NCBI GenBank assembly: GCA_023430845.1
Contig: JAEYYJ010000306.1
Span: 1-8,356, forward strand
Source of the DNA: Pseudomonadota bacterium
GTDB taxonomy: Bacteria; Pseudomonadota; Alphaproteobacteria; Rhizobiales; Hyphomicrobiaceae
Length of the DNA stretch: 8,356 nt
Reading direction: 5' to 3'
Shown here: positions 1 to 5,495 of the stretch, one piece after another
Layout: each line of letters opens with the position of its first letter
How positions within the stretch are numbered: position 1 is the stretch's first letter
The notes under the pieces: generated by a model
The model's input: the letters and a program-made list of their open reading frames with translations, nothing else
What the model was told of the DNA's origin: nothing
Database searches by the model: none
Translations under genes and position numbers: made by a program

Positions 1-245
1 GCATGAAATGCGTCGACCTGTTCCGTGCTGGTGCAGGCAAAGCCGATGGTGCCGCCGTTGGCGTGGCAGGCTTCCTTGCCATCAATGGGCTTGCTGATGC
101 CGAAAACGCCCGTCTTGGTACGATAGAAGACGCGGCCTTTGGGATCGGCGCCGCCCTCCGGAATACCGATGGCGCCCAGGGCGGCATCGTAGAATTTCTT
201 GGACTTGCCGACGTCGTCAGACCCGACCATGACGTGCGAGAACAT
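1..245 (-). CDS. VOC-superfamily (glyoxalase/bleomycin-resistance fold) protein, partial
   Basis: The first 81 residues are visible; the gene runs off the left edge. The start MFSHVMVGSDDVGKSKKFYD is the classic first beta-alpha unit of the vicinal oxygen chelate fold: a beta strand with an early His (H4, often a metal ligand in this family), then the D-x-x-x-S-x-x-FY helix. It continues with a strand around GRVFYRTKTGVFGISKP and a third around GGTIGFACTS, just before a helix with QVDAFH. A good ribosome binding site AAGGAG (255-260) lies 9 nt before the ATG. VOC proteins include glyoxalase I, dioxygenases and antibiotic-binding proteins. Nothing visible fixes the substrate, so only the fold is called. 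It is transcribed in the same direction as hutX but lies 253 nt beyond it, past a hairpin, so it is probably a separate unit. Confidence 0.85.
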   Translation of the reverse strand, partial: MFSHVMVGSDDVGKSKKFYDAALGAIGIPEGGADPKGRVFYRTKTGVFGISKPIDGKEACHANGGTIGFACTSTEQVDAFH

Positions 246-498
246 GCGAAAGCGCTCCTTTGTTCGATTTTAGCAAGGCATTGCGCCGGCCCCCTTGAGT
301 CGGGGAACGGTTGCCTAAGGCTAATCTATCGCCGGAAACGTGTGTCCGTCACGCACGCCGTGCCGACTATCTGCAATGCGTCGACGCGCCGATGATGCGG
401 GCTGGCCAACACACAAACGAGGCCGCGAGCGCATCTGCTGCCCGGCCTCGCTGCTCTATCGTGTCGCTCTCGACGGGGATGCGCGGGTGTATGACCGC
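246..498. other. Intergenic gap between hutX and the VOC gene
   Basis: No convincing gene is seen here. Open frames crossing it on both strands have mixed, arginine-rich composition and no ribosome binding site, and they overlap real genes. The gap holds the VOC gene's ribosome binding site and a hairpin at 418-450. Any promoter for the VOC gene should lie in 261-417, but I could not pick out convincing -35 and -10 boxes. Confidence 0.5.
418..450 (-). terminator. Possible terminator hairpin after hutX
   Basis: An 8-bp perfect inverted repeat, CGAGGCCG (418-425) and CGGCCTCG (443-450), encloses a 17-nt loop. Read on the minus strand it lies about 50 nt past the hutX stop and is followed by TTTGTGTGTT, only moderately U-rich. 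It could end the hmuQ-hutX transcript, but the loop is long and the U tract weak, so Rho-assisted termination is equally possible. Confidence 0.4.
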
Positions 499-1020
499 TC
501 AGGCGGCGTACCGCGCGCGCATGGCCTCGAACTTGGCGACCTGATCGGCCTTGAGTTCGCGATTCTCGTCCCGGCGCACGAAGACCTTGAACATGGCTTC
601 GCCATCGCCATTGAAGAACTGGATCGACATGGACTGCCGCCCCATGAACGGGCGCGACAGGAACACAATCCGTGAGCAAGCCTCGGCGCGGATGTGGCCG
701 CCGATCGGGCTATCGCCGTGAATATTGTAGTAACCGCGTCCGAATGAGCCGGGCGGGATCGACCCGGCACATTCGAGCACGATATCAGGTGTGTGCACGA
801 TGAAGAGAATCTCGCCCCAGCTCTCGAGCTCCTTCATGACATCGGCGAAGAGATCGCCTTTGATGAGCGTGCGATGGGCTGGTGGCAGCGACTCGACGAC
901 CGCGAGCGTGCTCACGCCGTACTCGCGAGCGATGCGCTCGACGATGCCGTCGGGGTTCTTGGCAAGCCGCTCGTGCAACGGCTCCAGTGGGGCGCCGGCC
1001 TCGCGAATCATCTCACTCAT
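499..1020 (-). CDS. hutX: Cytosolic heme utilization carrier protein, ChuX/HutX family
   Basis: This 173-residue protein matches the ChuX/HutX (HugX) family in length and in its conserved C-terminal half. A GYYNIHGDSPIGGHI stretch (about 97-110) is followed by an A-C-x-x-I-x-F-x-x-RPFMG segment (114-127) and then FFNGDGEAMFKVFVRRDENRELKADQ (135-160, broken here only for description), which is highly typical of the family. The N-terminal 60 residues are helical with a winged-helix look. In known systems these proteins bind heme in the cytosol and pass it to a heme-degrading enzyme. The start lies 15 nt after the hmuQ stop, and a purine-rich AGAGGGAAG in that gap serves as ribosome binding site, so the two genes are clearly co-transcribed. 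The name HutX rather than ChuX or HugX is by family only. Confidence 0.92.
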   Translation of the reverse strand: MSEMIREAGAPLEPLHERLAKNPDGIVERIAREYGVSTLAVVESLPPAHRTLIKGDLFADVMKELESWGEILFIVHTPDIVLECAGSIPPGSFGRGYYNIHGDSPIGGHIRAEACSRIVFLSRPFMGRQSMSIQFFNGDGEAMFKVFVRRDENRELKADQVAKFEAMRARYAA

Positions 1021-1035
1021 GGTGCCGCTTCCCTC

Positions 1036-1386
1036 TTACTCTGAAGCGTGCATGATCTTGCTGCCGTCGGCCTTCACTTCCTGGATGACGTGGAAGCCCT
1101 CGAATTCAGGATGGCCGACAGTAAGGGGCTGCGTGCGCTCGTTGCCGGCGCGCGCGTGCGCCTTGCGGAAGGCTTCCGACTTCGTCCAGGCGAGGAAGTC
1201 CTCGTAGGTCTCCCAGAGGGTGTGCGACGAATAGAGGTGATGGTCTTCCTTCTCCGGCCCCTTCAGGAGGTGAAACTCGACGAAGCCCTTCATCTCGTGG
1301 AGGTAGCTTTCGCGGGTCGCCCAGAGTTGCTCGAACGCCTTCGCCTGATCCTTGACGACACGGAAGCGGTTCATCGCGATGTACAT
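1036..1386 (-). CDS. hmuQ: IsdG-type heme-degrading monooxygenase
   Basis: This 116-residue protein has the antibiotic-biosynthesis-monooxygenase (ABM) ferredoxin-like fold. The three catalytic residues of IsdG-type heme oxygenases can be placed: Asn6 in MYIAMNRF, Trp67 in DFLAWTKSEAF and His77 in FRKAHA. The spacing matches Asn-Trp-His of IsdG, IsdI and MhuD. In Bradyrhizobium, HmuQ and HmuD are the known members, opening heme to a bilin and releasing iron; I infer the same here. AAGGAG (1393-1398) sits 6 nt before the ATG, which supports this start over Met5. It is the first gene of the hmuQ-hutX operon and diverges from hmuTUV. The exact product (biliverdin-like, mycobilin-like or staphylobilin-like) cannot be told from sequence. 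Symbol hmuQ is given by activity family and location. Confidence 0.9.
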   Translation of the reverse strand: MYIAMNRFRVVKDQAKAFEQLWATRESYLHEMKGFVEFHLLKGPEKEDHHLYSSHTLWETYEDFLAWTKSEAFRKAHARAGNERTQPLTVGHPEFEGFHVIQEVKADGSKIMHASE

Positions 1387-1510
1387 AGGTATCTCCTTGC
1401 CTCTTCTTTACTGAAGTCTAAGCGCGGAAACGGGCGGTAGCGCGACCGCCAGTCACCAATTCGATGCGGCGTCCCATGGGGCGTGTGTCGTAGCTCGATC
1501 TGCTGCTTGC

Positions 1511-1540
1511 TGTTACCCGGCGCAGAACCTTACGGTAACA
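1511..1540. promoter_or_regulatory. 7-bp inverted repeat, possible operator or hairpin
   Basis: TGTTACC (1511-1517) and GGTAACA (1534-1540) are perfect inverted copies 16 nt apart, about 125 nt upstream of hmuQ. The right arm also contains TTACGGTAA, a smaller near-palindrome. It could bind a dimeric regulator or fold in a leader RNA. No named binding site is recognised. Confidence 0.3.
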
Positions 1541-2004
1541 TAGCGGCGCACATCGAAGCCCGAGGTTGTTGTTCTGGGTCGGATATGAGGGGCGAAACCG
1601 CCAGCGTTGACTGTCGCGAGTGAGGTCCGCTTCCATCTTCTTGTCGTAGCCCCCGGCCGGACAACATGCGAACCGCCGCATTCGTCCATCAAGTGTGCTC
1701 AAGCGGTCTGGCTGGCTGGCGAGGGCTTGGTGAGCGGTCGCGGGCGTGCTGACGGCCGAACGGTGCCCGCTGTTTTCAGGCGGGTTCACGATCAGCGCGA
1801 TCAATCTATTTTTCTTTACTGATACAGTCAAGTATGAGATGGCAGAGCATCCTGAGGGGCGGGATATGGCCAGCAGGCGTCAATGCGACGGCGCGTTCAG
1901 TTGAGGGGTGCGGAATGGCTTGCGTTGCGCACCCGGTTTTCCGAGCTGCTCGTGGGCAGACACAAAGTCGCCACGGCCGGAAGGACAGTCGCCTTGGCTT
2001 GCCG

Positions 2005-2019
2005 TGAGCAATGTGATCA
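2005..2019 (+). promoter_or_regulatory. TGA-N9-TCA iron-responsive-operator-like box before hmuT
   Basis: TGAGCAATGTGATCA fits the loose core (TGA-N9-TCA) reported for RirA-regulated iron-responsive operators in rhizobia. It ends 22 nt before the hmuT start, a plausible place for a repressor site. The core is short enough to arise by chance, and RirA is generally missing from Bradyrhizobium-type genomes, where Irr dominates, so this is a candidate only. It also contains the palindrome GTGATCAC (2013-2020, running one base past the box). Confidence 0.25.
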
Positions 2020-2041
2020 CCTAACAAATGGAAAGCGCGCG

Positions 2042-2932
2042 ATGATCAACGTTCGCTTCGCTCGATGCATGAGCTTCGTGCTGCTCGTGACAACCGCGGT
2101 CGCCTTCGCAGGCGGTCCGGCAGTGCAGGCAAAGGAGCCATCACGAATTCTCTCTGTCGGCGGCGCCGTTACGGAGATTCTCTACGAGCTCGGTGCGGCC
2201 GATCGCATCATCGCTGTCGACGCAACAAGCCAGTTCCCGCCCGAGGCGCTGAAAACGCACAAGAACGTCGGCTATTTTCGTGCTCTCTCCACCGAAGGTG
2301 TGCTCTCGGTCGCGCCGAACGCCATCATTGCGAGCGATAAAGCTGGTCCGCCGGAAGTGGTTCGGGCGCTGAAGGGAAGCGGCATCGACTATTTCGAGGT
2401 CAACGACGATCCGAATGCCGAATCTCTGAAGGCGCGGGTGCGCGCTATTGCAGCGAAGATCCAACAAGCCGAGGCTGGCGACGCGCTCGTCGCGCGTATC
2501 GAAAAGGGCTTTGCCGATCTCGCCGAGGCGCGAGGACGGCTGTCGCGAAACCCCGCCGTGCTGTTCGTGCTAAGCGTGCAGGGTGGGCGAGCCGTCGTCG
2601 GGGGCGCCGAGACGAGCGCCGACACCATGCTGCGCCTCGCCGGCGCCAAGAATGCAGCCTCCAGCCTCAATGGTTTCAAACCGGTCTCCGAGGAATCGCT
2701 GATTGCCATGGACCCTGAAGTGATCGTCCTGATGAGCCGATCGTCGGGGCGAGGCATTCACGATGCAGTGCTGGCACTTCCGGGCGTCGCTGCCACGCGC
2801 GCCGGTCGTGACCGGCGCCTGATCGAAGTGGATGGTCTCTATTTCCTCGGCTTTGGTCCTCGCGCGCCGGCCGCCGCCGGGGACCTCATGAAGCAGCTAC
2901 AGGCCCCGAGCCCCCAGGGGTCGAAAGGATGA
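2042..2932 (+). CDS. hmuT: Periplasmic heme-binding protein of heme ABC importer
   Basis: This 296-residue cluster A-type substrate-binding protein carries heme from the outer-membrane receptor to HmuUV. The N-terminus MINVRFARCMSFVLLVTTAV followed by AFAGGPAVQA is a clear signal peptide with likely cleavage after Ala30 (VQA|KE). The first lobe begins RILSVGGAVTEILYELGAADRI, typical of the BtuF/FhuD/HmuT fold. VGYFRALSTEGVLSV (76-90) contains Tyr78 at the place of the conserved axial heme ligand of HmuT, PhuT and ShuT. The long linker helix spans about 123-165, and the second lobe runs to the C-terminus. The start at 2042 was chosen because it begins the signal peptide and has GGAAAG (2030-2035) 6 nt before it; the frame is open from 1883, but that would bury the signal peptide. 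The stop overlaps the hmuU start by 4 nt. Confidence 0.95.
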   Translation: MINVRFARCMSFVLLVTTAVAFAGGPAVQAKEPSRILSVGGAVTEILYELGAADRIIAVDATSQFPPEALKTHKNVGYFRALSTEGVLSVAPNAIIASDKAGPPEVVRALKGSGIDYFEVNDDPNAESLKARVRAIAAKIQQAEAGDALVARIEKGFADLAEARGRLSRNPAVLFVLSVQGGRAVVGGAETSADTMLRLAGAKNAASSLNGFKPVSEESLIAMDPEVIVLMSRSSGRGIHDAVLALPGVAATRAGRDRRLIEVDGLYFLGFGPRAPAAAGDLMKQLQAPSPQGSKG

Positions 2933-4035
2933 ACCGCGCTGAGATGCGCATCCGCCCGGCGGAGCATGTCGCACCGGTCGCTGCGCTGCCAAAGCCTCGC
3001 GGTCTGTGGGTTCTGCCACTCGCAGGCGCGGCGCTCGTTGTCCTGGCGATCGCCTCGCTGGCGATCGGTCCCACCGGAATATCGCTCGGTTCTCTGCCGC
3101 GTGTCCTTCAGGCTGCTTTCAGCGGCGACTTCAGCGATCCGGTACTGCGCCGCGAGCATCTCGTGCTGGTTGGAATCCGGTTGCCGCGTCTGCTGCTCGG
3201 CGCCTTCGTCGGCGGCGCGCTAGCTGTTGCAGGCGCCATGATGCAGGGCCTCTTTCGCAATCCGCTCGCCGATCCGGGACTGATCGGCGTGTCGTCGGGC
3301 GCAGCTCTCTTCGCGGTCGCCACTATAGCGCTCGGAACGACTCCGGCTCTCGCGTGGATGCGCGTGTTCGGCTTCTACGCGCTGCCCGTGGCGGCGTTCG
3401 CCGGCGGATTGCTGACGTCGCTGATCCTCGTGTGGATCGCCAATCGCGGTGGAACACTATCTGTCGCCACGCTGCTGCTGTCCGGTGTTGCGATTGCGGC
3501 CATTACCGGTGCGCTGACCGGGCTCATGGCCTACGTCAGCGACGACCGCGAGCTGCGAGACCTGACGCTTTGGTCGATGGGTAGTCTCTCCGGCTCGAGC
3601 TGGACCAAAGTGATCGCGGTGGTGCCGTTTGTCGTGGCGCTGCTTATCGTCACGCCATCGCTGACGCGAGCCCTCAATGGGTTCCTGCTCGGCGAGGCGG
3701 AAGCCTATCACCTCGGTATCGCGGTCGAGCGTGTCAAGATGGTGATCGTGGTGACGACGGCGGCGGCTGTGGGCGCGGCTGTGGCCGTCGCCGGCGTGGT
3801 CGGTTTCGTGGGATTGGTGGTCCCGCACTTCGTGCGTCTTTTGACAGGGCCCGATCATCGCATGGTGCTGCCGGTCAGTGCCGTGCTCGGTGCGGCGCTG
3901 GTTGTTGGCGCCGATGTCGTGGCGCGCATCATCGTCGCGCCGGCGGAGCTGCCACTCGGTATCGTGATGGCGGTTGTCGGCGGTCCGGTATTCCTGCACT
4001 TGGTTCTCTCACGCGGCGTTGCGGGGGCGGATTGA
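2929..4035 (+). CDS. hmuU: Heme ABC importer permease, FecCD family
   Basis: This 368-residue polytopic inner-membrane protein is the channel subunit of the HmuTUV importer. It shows the FecCD/BtuC family plan: a short cytosolic N-tail (1-25), a first membrane helix (about 26-47), the family signature around GGALAVAGAMMQGLFRNPLADPGLIGVSSG (95-124, cited by region), and further helices at about 126-146, 150-172, 177-202, 226-245, 271-296, 312-335 and 340-360. A VGFVGLVVPHFVRLLTG segment (291-307) is the conserved ATPase-coupling region. Length is normal for the family. It starts in an ATGA overlap with the hmuT stop, with AGGGG (2916-2920) 8 nt upstream; Met6 is a possible alternative start. 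Its stop shares one base with the hmuV start, so translation is coupled along the operon. Confidence 0.95.
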   Translation: MNRAEMRIRPAEHVAPVAALPKPRGLWVLPLAGAALVVLAIASLAIGPTGISLGSLPRVLQAAFSGDFSDPVLRREHLVLVGIRLPRLLLGAFVGGALAVAGAMMQGLFRNPLADPGLIGVSSGAALFAVATIALGTTPALAWMRVFGFYALPVAAFAGGLLTSLILVWIANRGGTLSVATLLLSGVAIAAITGALTGLMAYVSDDRELRDLTLWSMGSLSGSSWTKVIAVVPFVVALLIVTPSLTRALNGFLLGEAEAYHLGIAVERVKMVIVVTTAAAVGAAVAVAGVVGFVGLVVPHFVRLLTGPDHRMVLPVSAVLGAALVVGADVVARIIVAPAELPLGIVMAVVGGPVFLHLVLSRGVAGAD

Positions 4036-4850
4036 TGGGCCGGATCGAACTCAGCAGCGTGACCGTCGAGCGTAATGGACGCACGCTCATATCCGGTGTG
4101 GACCTGGTGCTCGAGCCCGGCCGCACAACCGTTTTGATCGGGCCCAATGGCGCCGGCAAATCCACGGCGCTCAAAGTCGCCTCAGGCGTCTGGCCGGCGA
4201 CCAAGGGGGCGGCAACCCTGGATGGTCGGAGCATTTCCGACTTCAAGCCTCGAGAGCTTGCCGAGCGGCGCGCGCTGGTTGCGCAAGGAGCGAGCCTCGG
4301 CTTTCCGTTCACCGTCGGTGAGGTCGTCATGCTGGGCGCAAGCGTGCCCGGCTTCGGCCTGGACGAAAGTCCGGAGGTCGCAATCGGGGCTCTCGCCGCC
4401 GTCGGGCTCACGGGTTTCGAGGCGCGCAACTATCTGGAACTCTCCGGGGGCGAGCGACAACGTGTGCACATTGCCCGCGCGCTGTGCCAACTCAATGCCG
4501 CCATGCGGCACGGTGTCGATGGGCAGGTCATTCTGCTGGATGAACCCACGGCCAGCCTCGATCCCGCACAGCAGACGCAGGTCATGGCTCTTTGCCGGCA
4601 CTTGGCGACTTCCGGGCTGACCGTGGCGCTCGTCCTACACGATCTCAATCTCGCGGCGGCGTGGGCGGACGTGCTGGTGGTCATGGCCAAGGGACGGGTC
4701 CGGGCAGTGGGGCGCCCGCGGGATGTCCTCACGAACGAGCTGCTGGCGTCGGTTTATGGCTGGACGGCGCGAGTAAACACCACACCGCAAGATGGTGACG
4801 TCTTTGTGCTTCCGCATCACGCGCGCTACATGGCGTCATCCGCTGGCTAG
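4035..4850 (+). CDS. hmuV: Heme ABC importer ATP-binding protein
   Basis: This 271-residue ATPase powers heme import through HmuU; two copies are expected per complex. All ABC motifs are present: Walker A GPNGAGKS (36-43), Q-loop Gln84 in LVAQGAS, signature LSGGERQRV (136-144), Walker B VILLDE (165-170), D-loop SLD (174-176) and switch His202 in VLHDLNLAAAW. The insert QLNAAMRHGVDGQ between signature and Walker B (152-164) is typical of HmuV, where the subunit is often annotated as the hemin importer ATPase. The start is taken as ATG at 4035, overlapping the hmuU stop as TGATG; an in-frame TTG one codon earlier is less likely. It is the last gene of the hmuTUV operon and converges on the small exported-protein genes. 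Confidence 0.95.
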   Translation: MGRIELSSVTVERNGRTLISGVDLVLEPGRTTVLIGPNGAGKSTALKVASGVWPATKGAATLDGRSISDFKPRELAERRALVAQGASLGFPFTVGEVVMLGASVPGFGLDESPEVAIGALAAVGLTGFEARNYLELSGGERQRVHIARALCQLNAAMRHGVDGQVILLDEPTASLDPAQQTQVMALCRHLATSGLTVALVLHDLNLAAAWADVLVVMAKGRVRAVGRPRDVLTNELLASVYGWTARVNTTPQDGDVFVLPHHARYMASSAG

Positions 4851-5044
4851 GTTGTGCGGAATCCTGTTCGCTAGCCTGGACGTGTCCGCTTTGGTGCGCT
4901 GACGTAAGTACGGCTCGGGCTGCTCAGCTCAAGGCACTTGTCAGGCTGCGCTCAGTCGCCAGGCCATGTGGCGCCGGTGAAATTCAACAGGTGGTCGTGG
5001 AAGGTGCGAGCGCCTGACCGCAACACGAGAGTATGACGAACAAG

Positions 5045-5076
5045 AAAACAGGGGCCGCTCTCGCAGCCCCTGTTTT
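5045..5076. terminator. Bidirectional intrinsic terminator between convergent operons
   Basis: An 11-bp perfect stem, AAAACAGGGGC (5045-5055) and GCCCCTGTTTT (5066-5076), closes over a 10-nt loop that can itself add two GC pairs. The A run on one side and T run on the other make it work in both directions: for hmuTUV on the plus strand and for the small exported-protein genes on the minus strand (there followed by TTTTCTTG). It is about 195 nt past the hmuV stop and about 90 nt past the stop of the minus-strand gene. Confidence 0.85.
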
Positions 5077-5093
5077 GAATTGTGGAGGGGATC

Positions 5094-5138
5094 CCGGACG
5101 GCGACCCTCGGGGGGAGGGGGGAAGGGTCGCCGCCCGG
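5094..5138 (-). ncRNA. Long GC-rich 3'-UTR hairpin with C-rich loop; possible 3'-end sRNA
   Basis: Two 15-nt arms (5094-5108 and 5124-5138) pair with one A/C mismatch. The loop on the minus-strand RNA reads UCCCCCCUCCCCCCG and contains CCUCC, the anti-Shine-Dalgarno sequence. The hairpin begins 26 nt past the stop of the downstream small exported-protein gene and is followed by the intrinsic terminator at 5076-5045. Together they would form a stable, C-loop-bearing 3' end of about 100 nt. Alphaproteobacterial stress sRNAs with CCUCC-type loops are known, so a 3'-UTR-derived RNA is plausible, but expression is not shown. The hairpin itself is certain; its role as an RNA regulator is inference. 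Confidence 0.45.
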
Positions 5139-5164
5139 CTTCTCGGTAGCTGCTCGATGTGCGG

Positions 5165-5413
5165 TCAGGGCGTAGCGATGGTGATGTCGCCGAATGTTGC
5201 GTCGGTCAGCGGCAGCGCATCGCGATAGTCGTCGTTGCTGGAGCGCGGCAGCGCCTGGCGGTGATCGTCGTTGCTGACGCGGGGAAGCGCCTGCTCGTAG
5301 CCCGCAGAATGCGGGACGGCGATGGTGATGTCGTCGAAGGGCTTGAACGGCTGGGCGTTGGCGGCGCCGGCGAAAACGCCGAGGGCAACGAGGGTGCTGA
5401 GAATCGTCTTCAT
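5165..5413 (-). CDS. Small exported repeat protein, downstream copy (unknown function)
   Basis: This 82-residue protein belongs to no family I recognise. Residues 1-20 (MKTILSTLVALGVFAGAANA) are a signal peptide with an ANA|Q cleavage site, so a 62-residue product is expected in the periplasm or outside. The mature part is a short repeat: FDDITIAVP (26-34), then ALPRVSNDDHRQ (42-53), ALPRSSNDDYRD (54-65) and ALPLTD (66-71), ending in FGDITIATP (74-82), so a near-identical strand-like motif brackets a 12-residue repeat. It is acidic, with no Cys. CGGAG with GGAG at 5421-5424 lies 7 nt before the ATG. It differs from the upstream copy (5496-5744) at only four residues: 14, 37, 60 and 72. It lies 82 nt after that copy's stop and may be co-transcribed with it. 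The Asp/His-rich repeats could bind metal, but that is a guess. Confidence 0.88.
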   Translation of the reverse strand: MKTILSTLVALGVFAGAANAQPFKPFDDITIAVPHSAGYEQALPRVSNDDHRQALPRSSNDDYRDALPLTDATFGDITIATP

Positions 5414-5440
5414 GGTAGTTCTCCGTTGGGCTCTGGTTGA

Positions 5441-5476
5441 GACCCGCCGCTCCGTTTTTTTGGAGCGGCGCGGGTC
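5441..5476 (-). repeat. Intercistronic hairpin with A7 loop
   Basis: GACCCGCCGCTCC (5441-5453) pairs with GGAGCGGCGCGGGTC (5462-5476) with a two-base bulge. On the minus-strand RNA the loop is AAAAAAAC. It begins 19 nt past the stop of the upstream exported-protein gene and ends 27 nt before the start of the downstream copy. No U run follows on the minus strand, so it does not look like an intrinsic terminator. It more likely protects the 3' end of the first message or marks a processing point, or attenuates read-through. Confidence 0.7.
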
Positions 5477-5495
5477 AAGTGTTCCGGGATGAGGG

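Larger units (their letters stand above)
1387..2041. other. 655-nt divergent intergenic region between hmuQ and hmuT
   Basis: This gap must carry the promoters of both heme operons. A minus-strand open frame (1418-1831, 137 codons) fills much of it, but it lacks a clear ribosome binding site and has a composition unlike the neighbouring genes, so I do not call it a gene. Things seen inside: a GGCGGT/ACCGCC dyad (1433-1450), a TGTTACC/GGTAACA dyad (1511-1540), an 11-mer TTCTTTACTGA present at both 1404-1414 and 1812-1822, an ACTG-ATA-CAGT dyad (1818-1828) and a TGA-N9-TCA box (2005-2019). No clear match to the Irr-binding ICE motif was found by eye. Confidence 0.6.
4851..5164. other. Convergent intergenic region after hmuV
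   Basis: The 314 nt between hmuV and the downstream small exported-protein gene holds two strong hairpins (5045-5076 and 5094-5138), listed separately. The first part, 4851-5044, shows no gene, repeat or strong structure that I could see. Confidence 0.6.

Noticed and set aside
1401..1421. Irr-type ICE box at the hmuQ start
   Set aside because: Only one half (CTTAGA on the minus strand) resembles the TTTAGAA half-site; the other half does not pair with it.
1418..1831. 137-residue minus-strand open frame in the hmuQ-hmuT gap
   Set aside because: No convincing ribosome binding site, mixed composition rich in Arg, Ser and Thr, no recognisable domain, and it fills a region that must carry two promoters.
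2000..2028. TTGCCG-17 nt-TAACAA as an hmuT promoter
   Set aside because: The spacing is right but a start near 2035 would fall at the ribosome binding site, and both boxes are weak.
1883..2041. Upstream extension of hmuT to an ATG at 1883
   Set aside because: It would add 53 unlike residues in front of a clear signal peptide; the ATG at 2042 has a binding site and begins the signal sequence.
3457..3999. 180-residue open frame antisense to hmuU
   Set aside because: It is a His/Arg/Asp-rich shadow made by GC-rich membrane-protein codons, with no binding site or domain.
4032..4034. TTG start for hmuV
   Set aside because: The next codon is ATG in a TGATG stop-start overlap, the usual arrangement in coupled operons.
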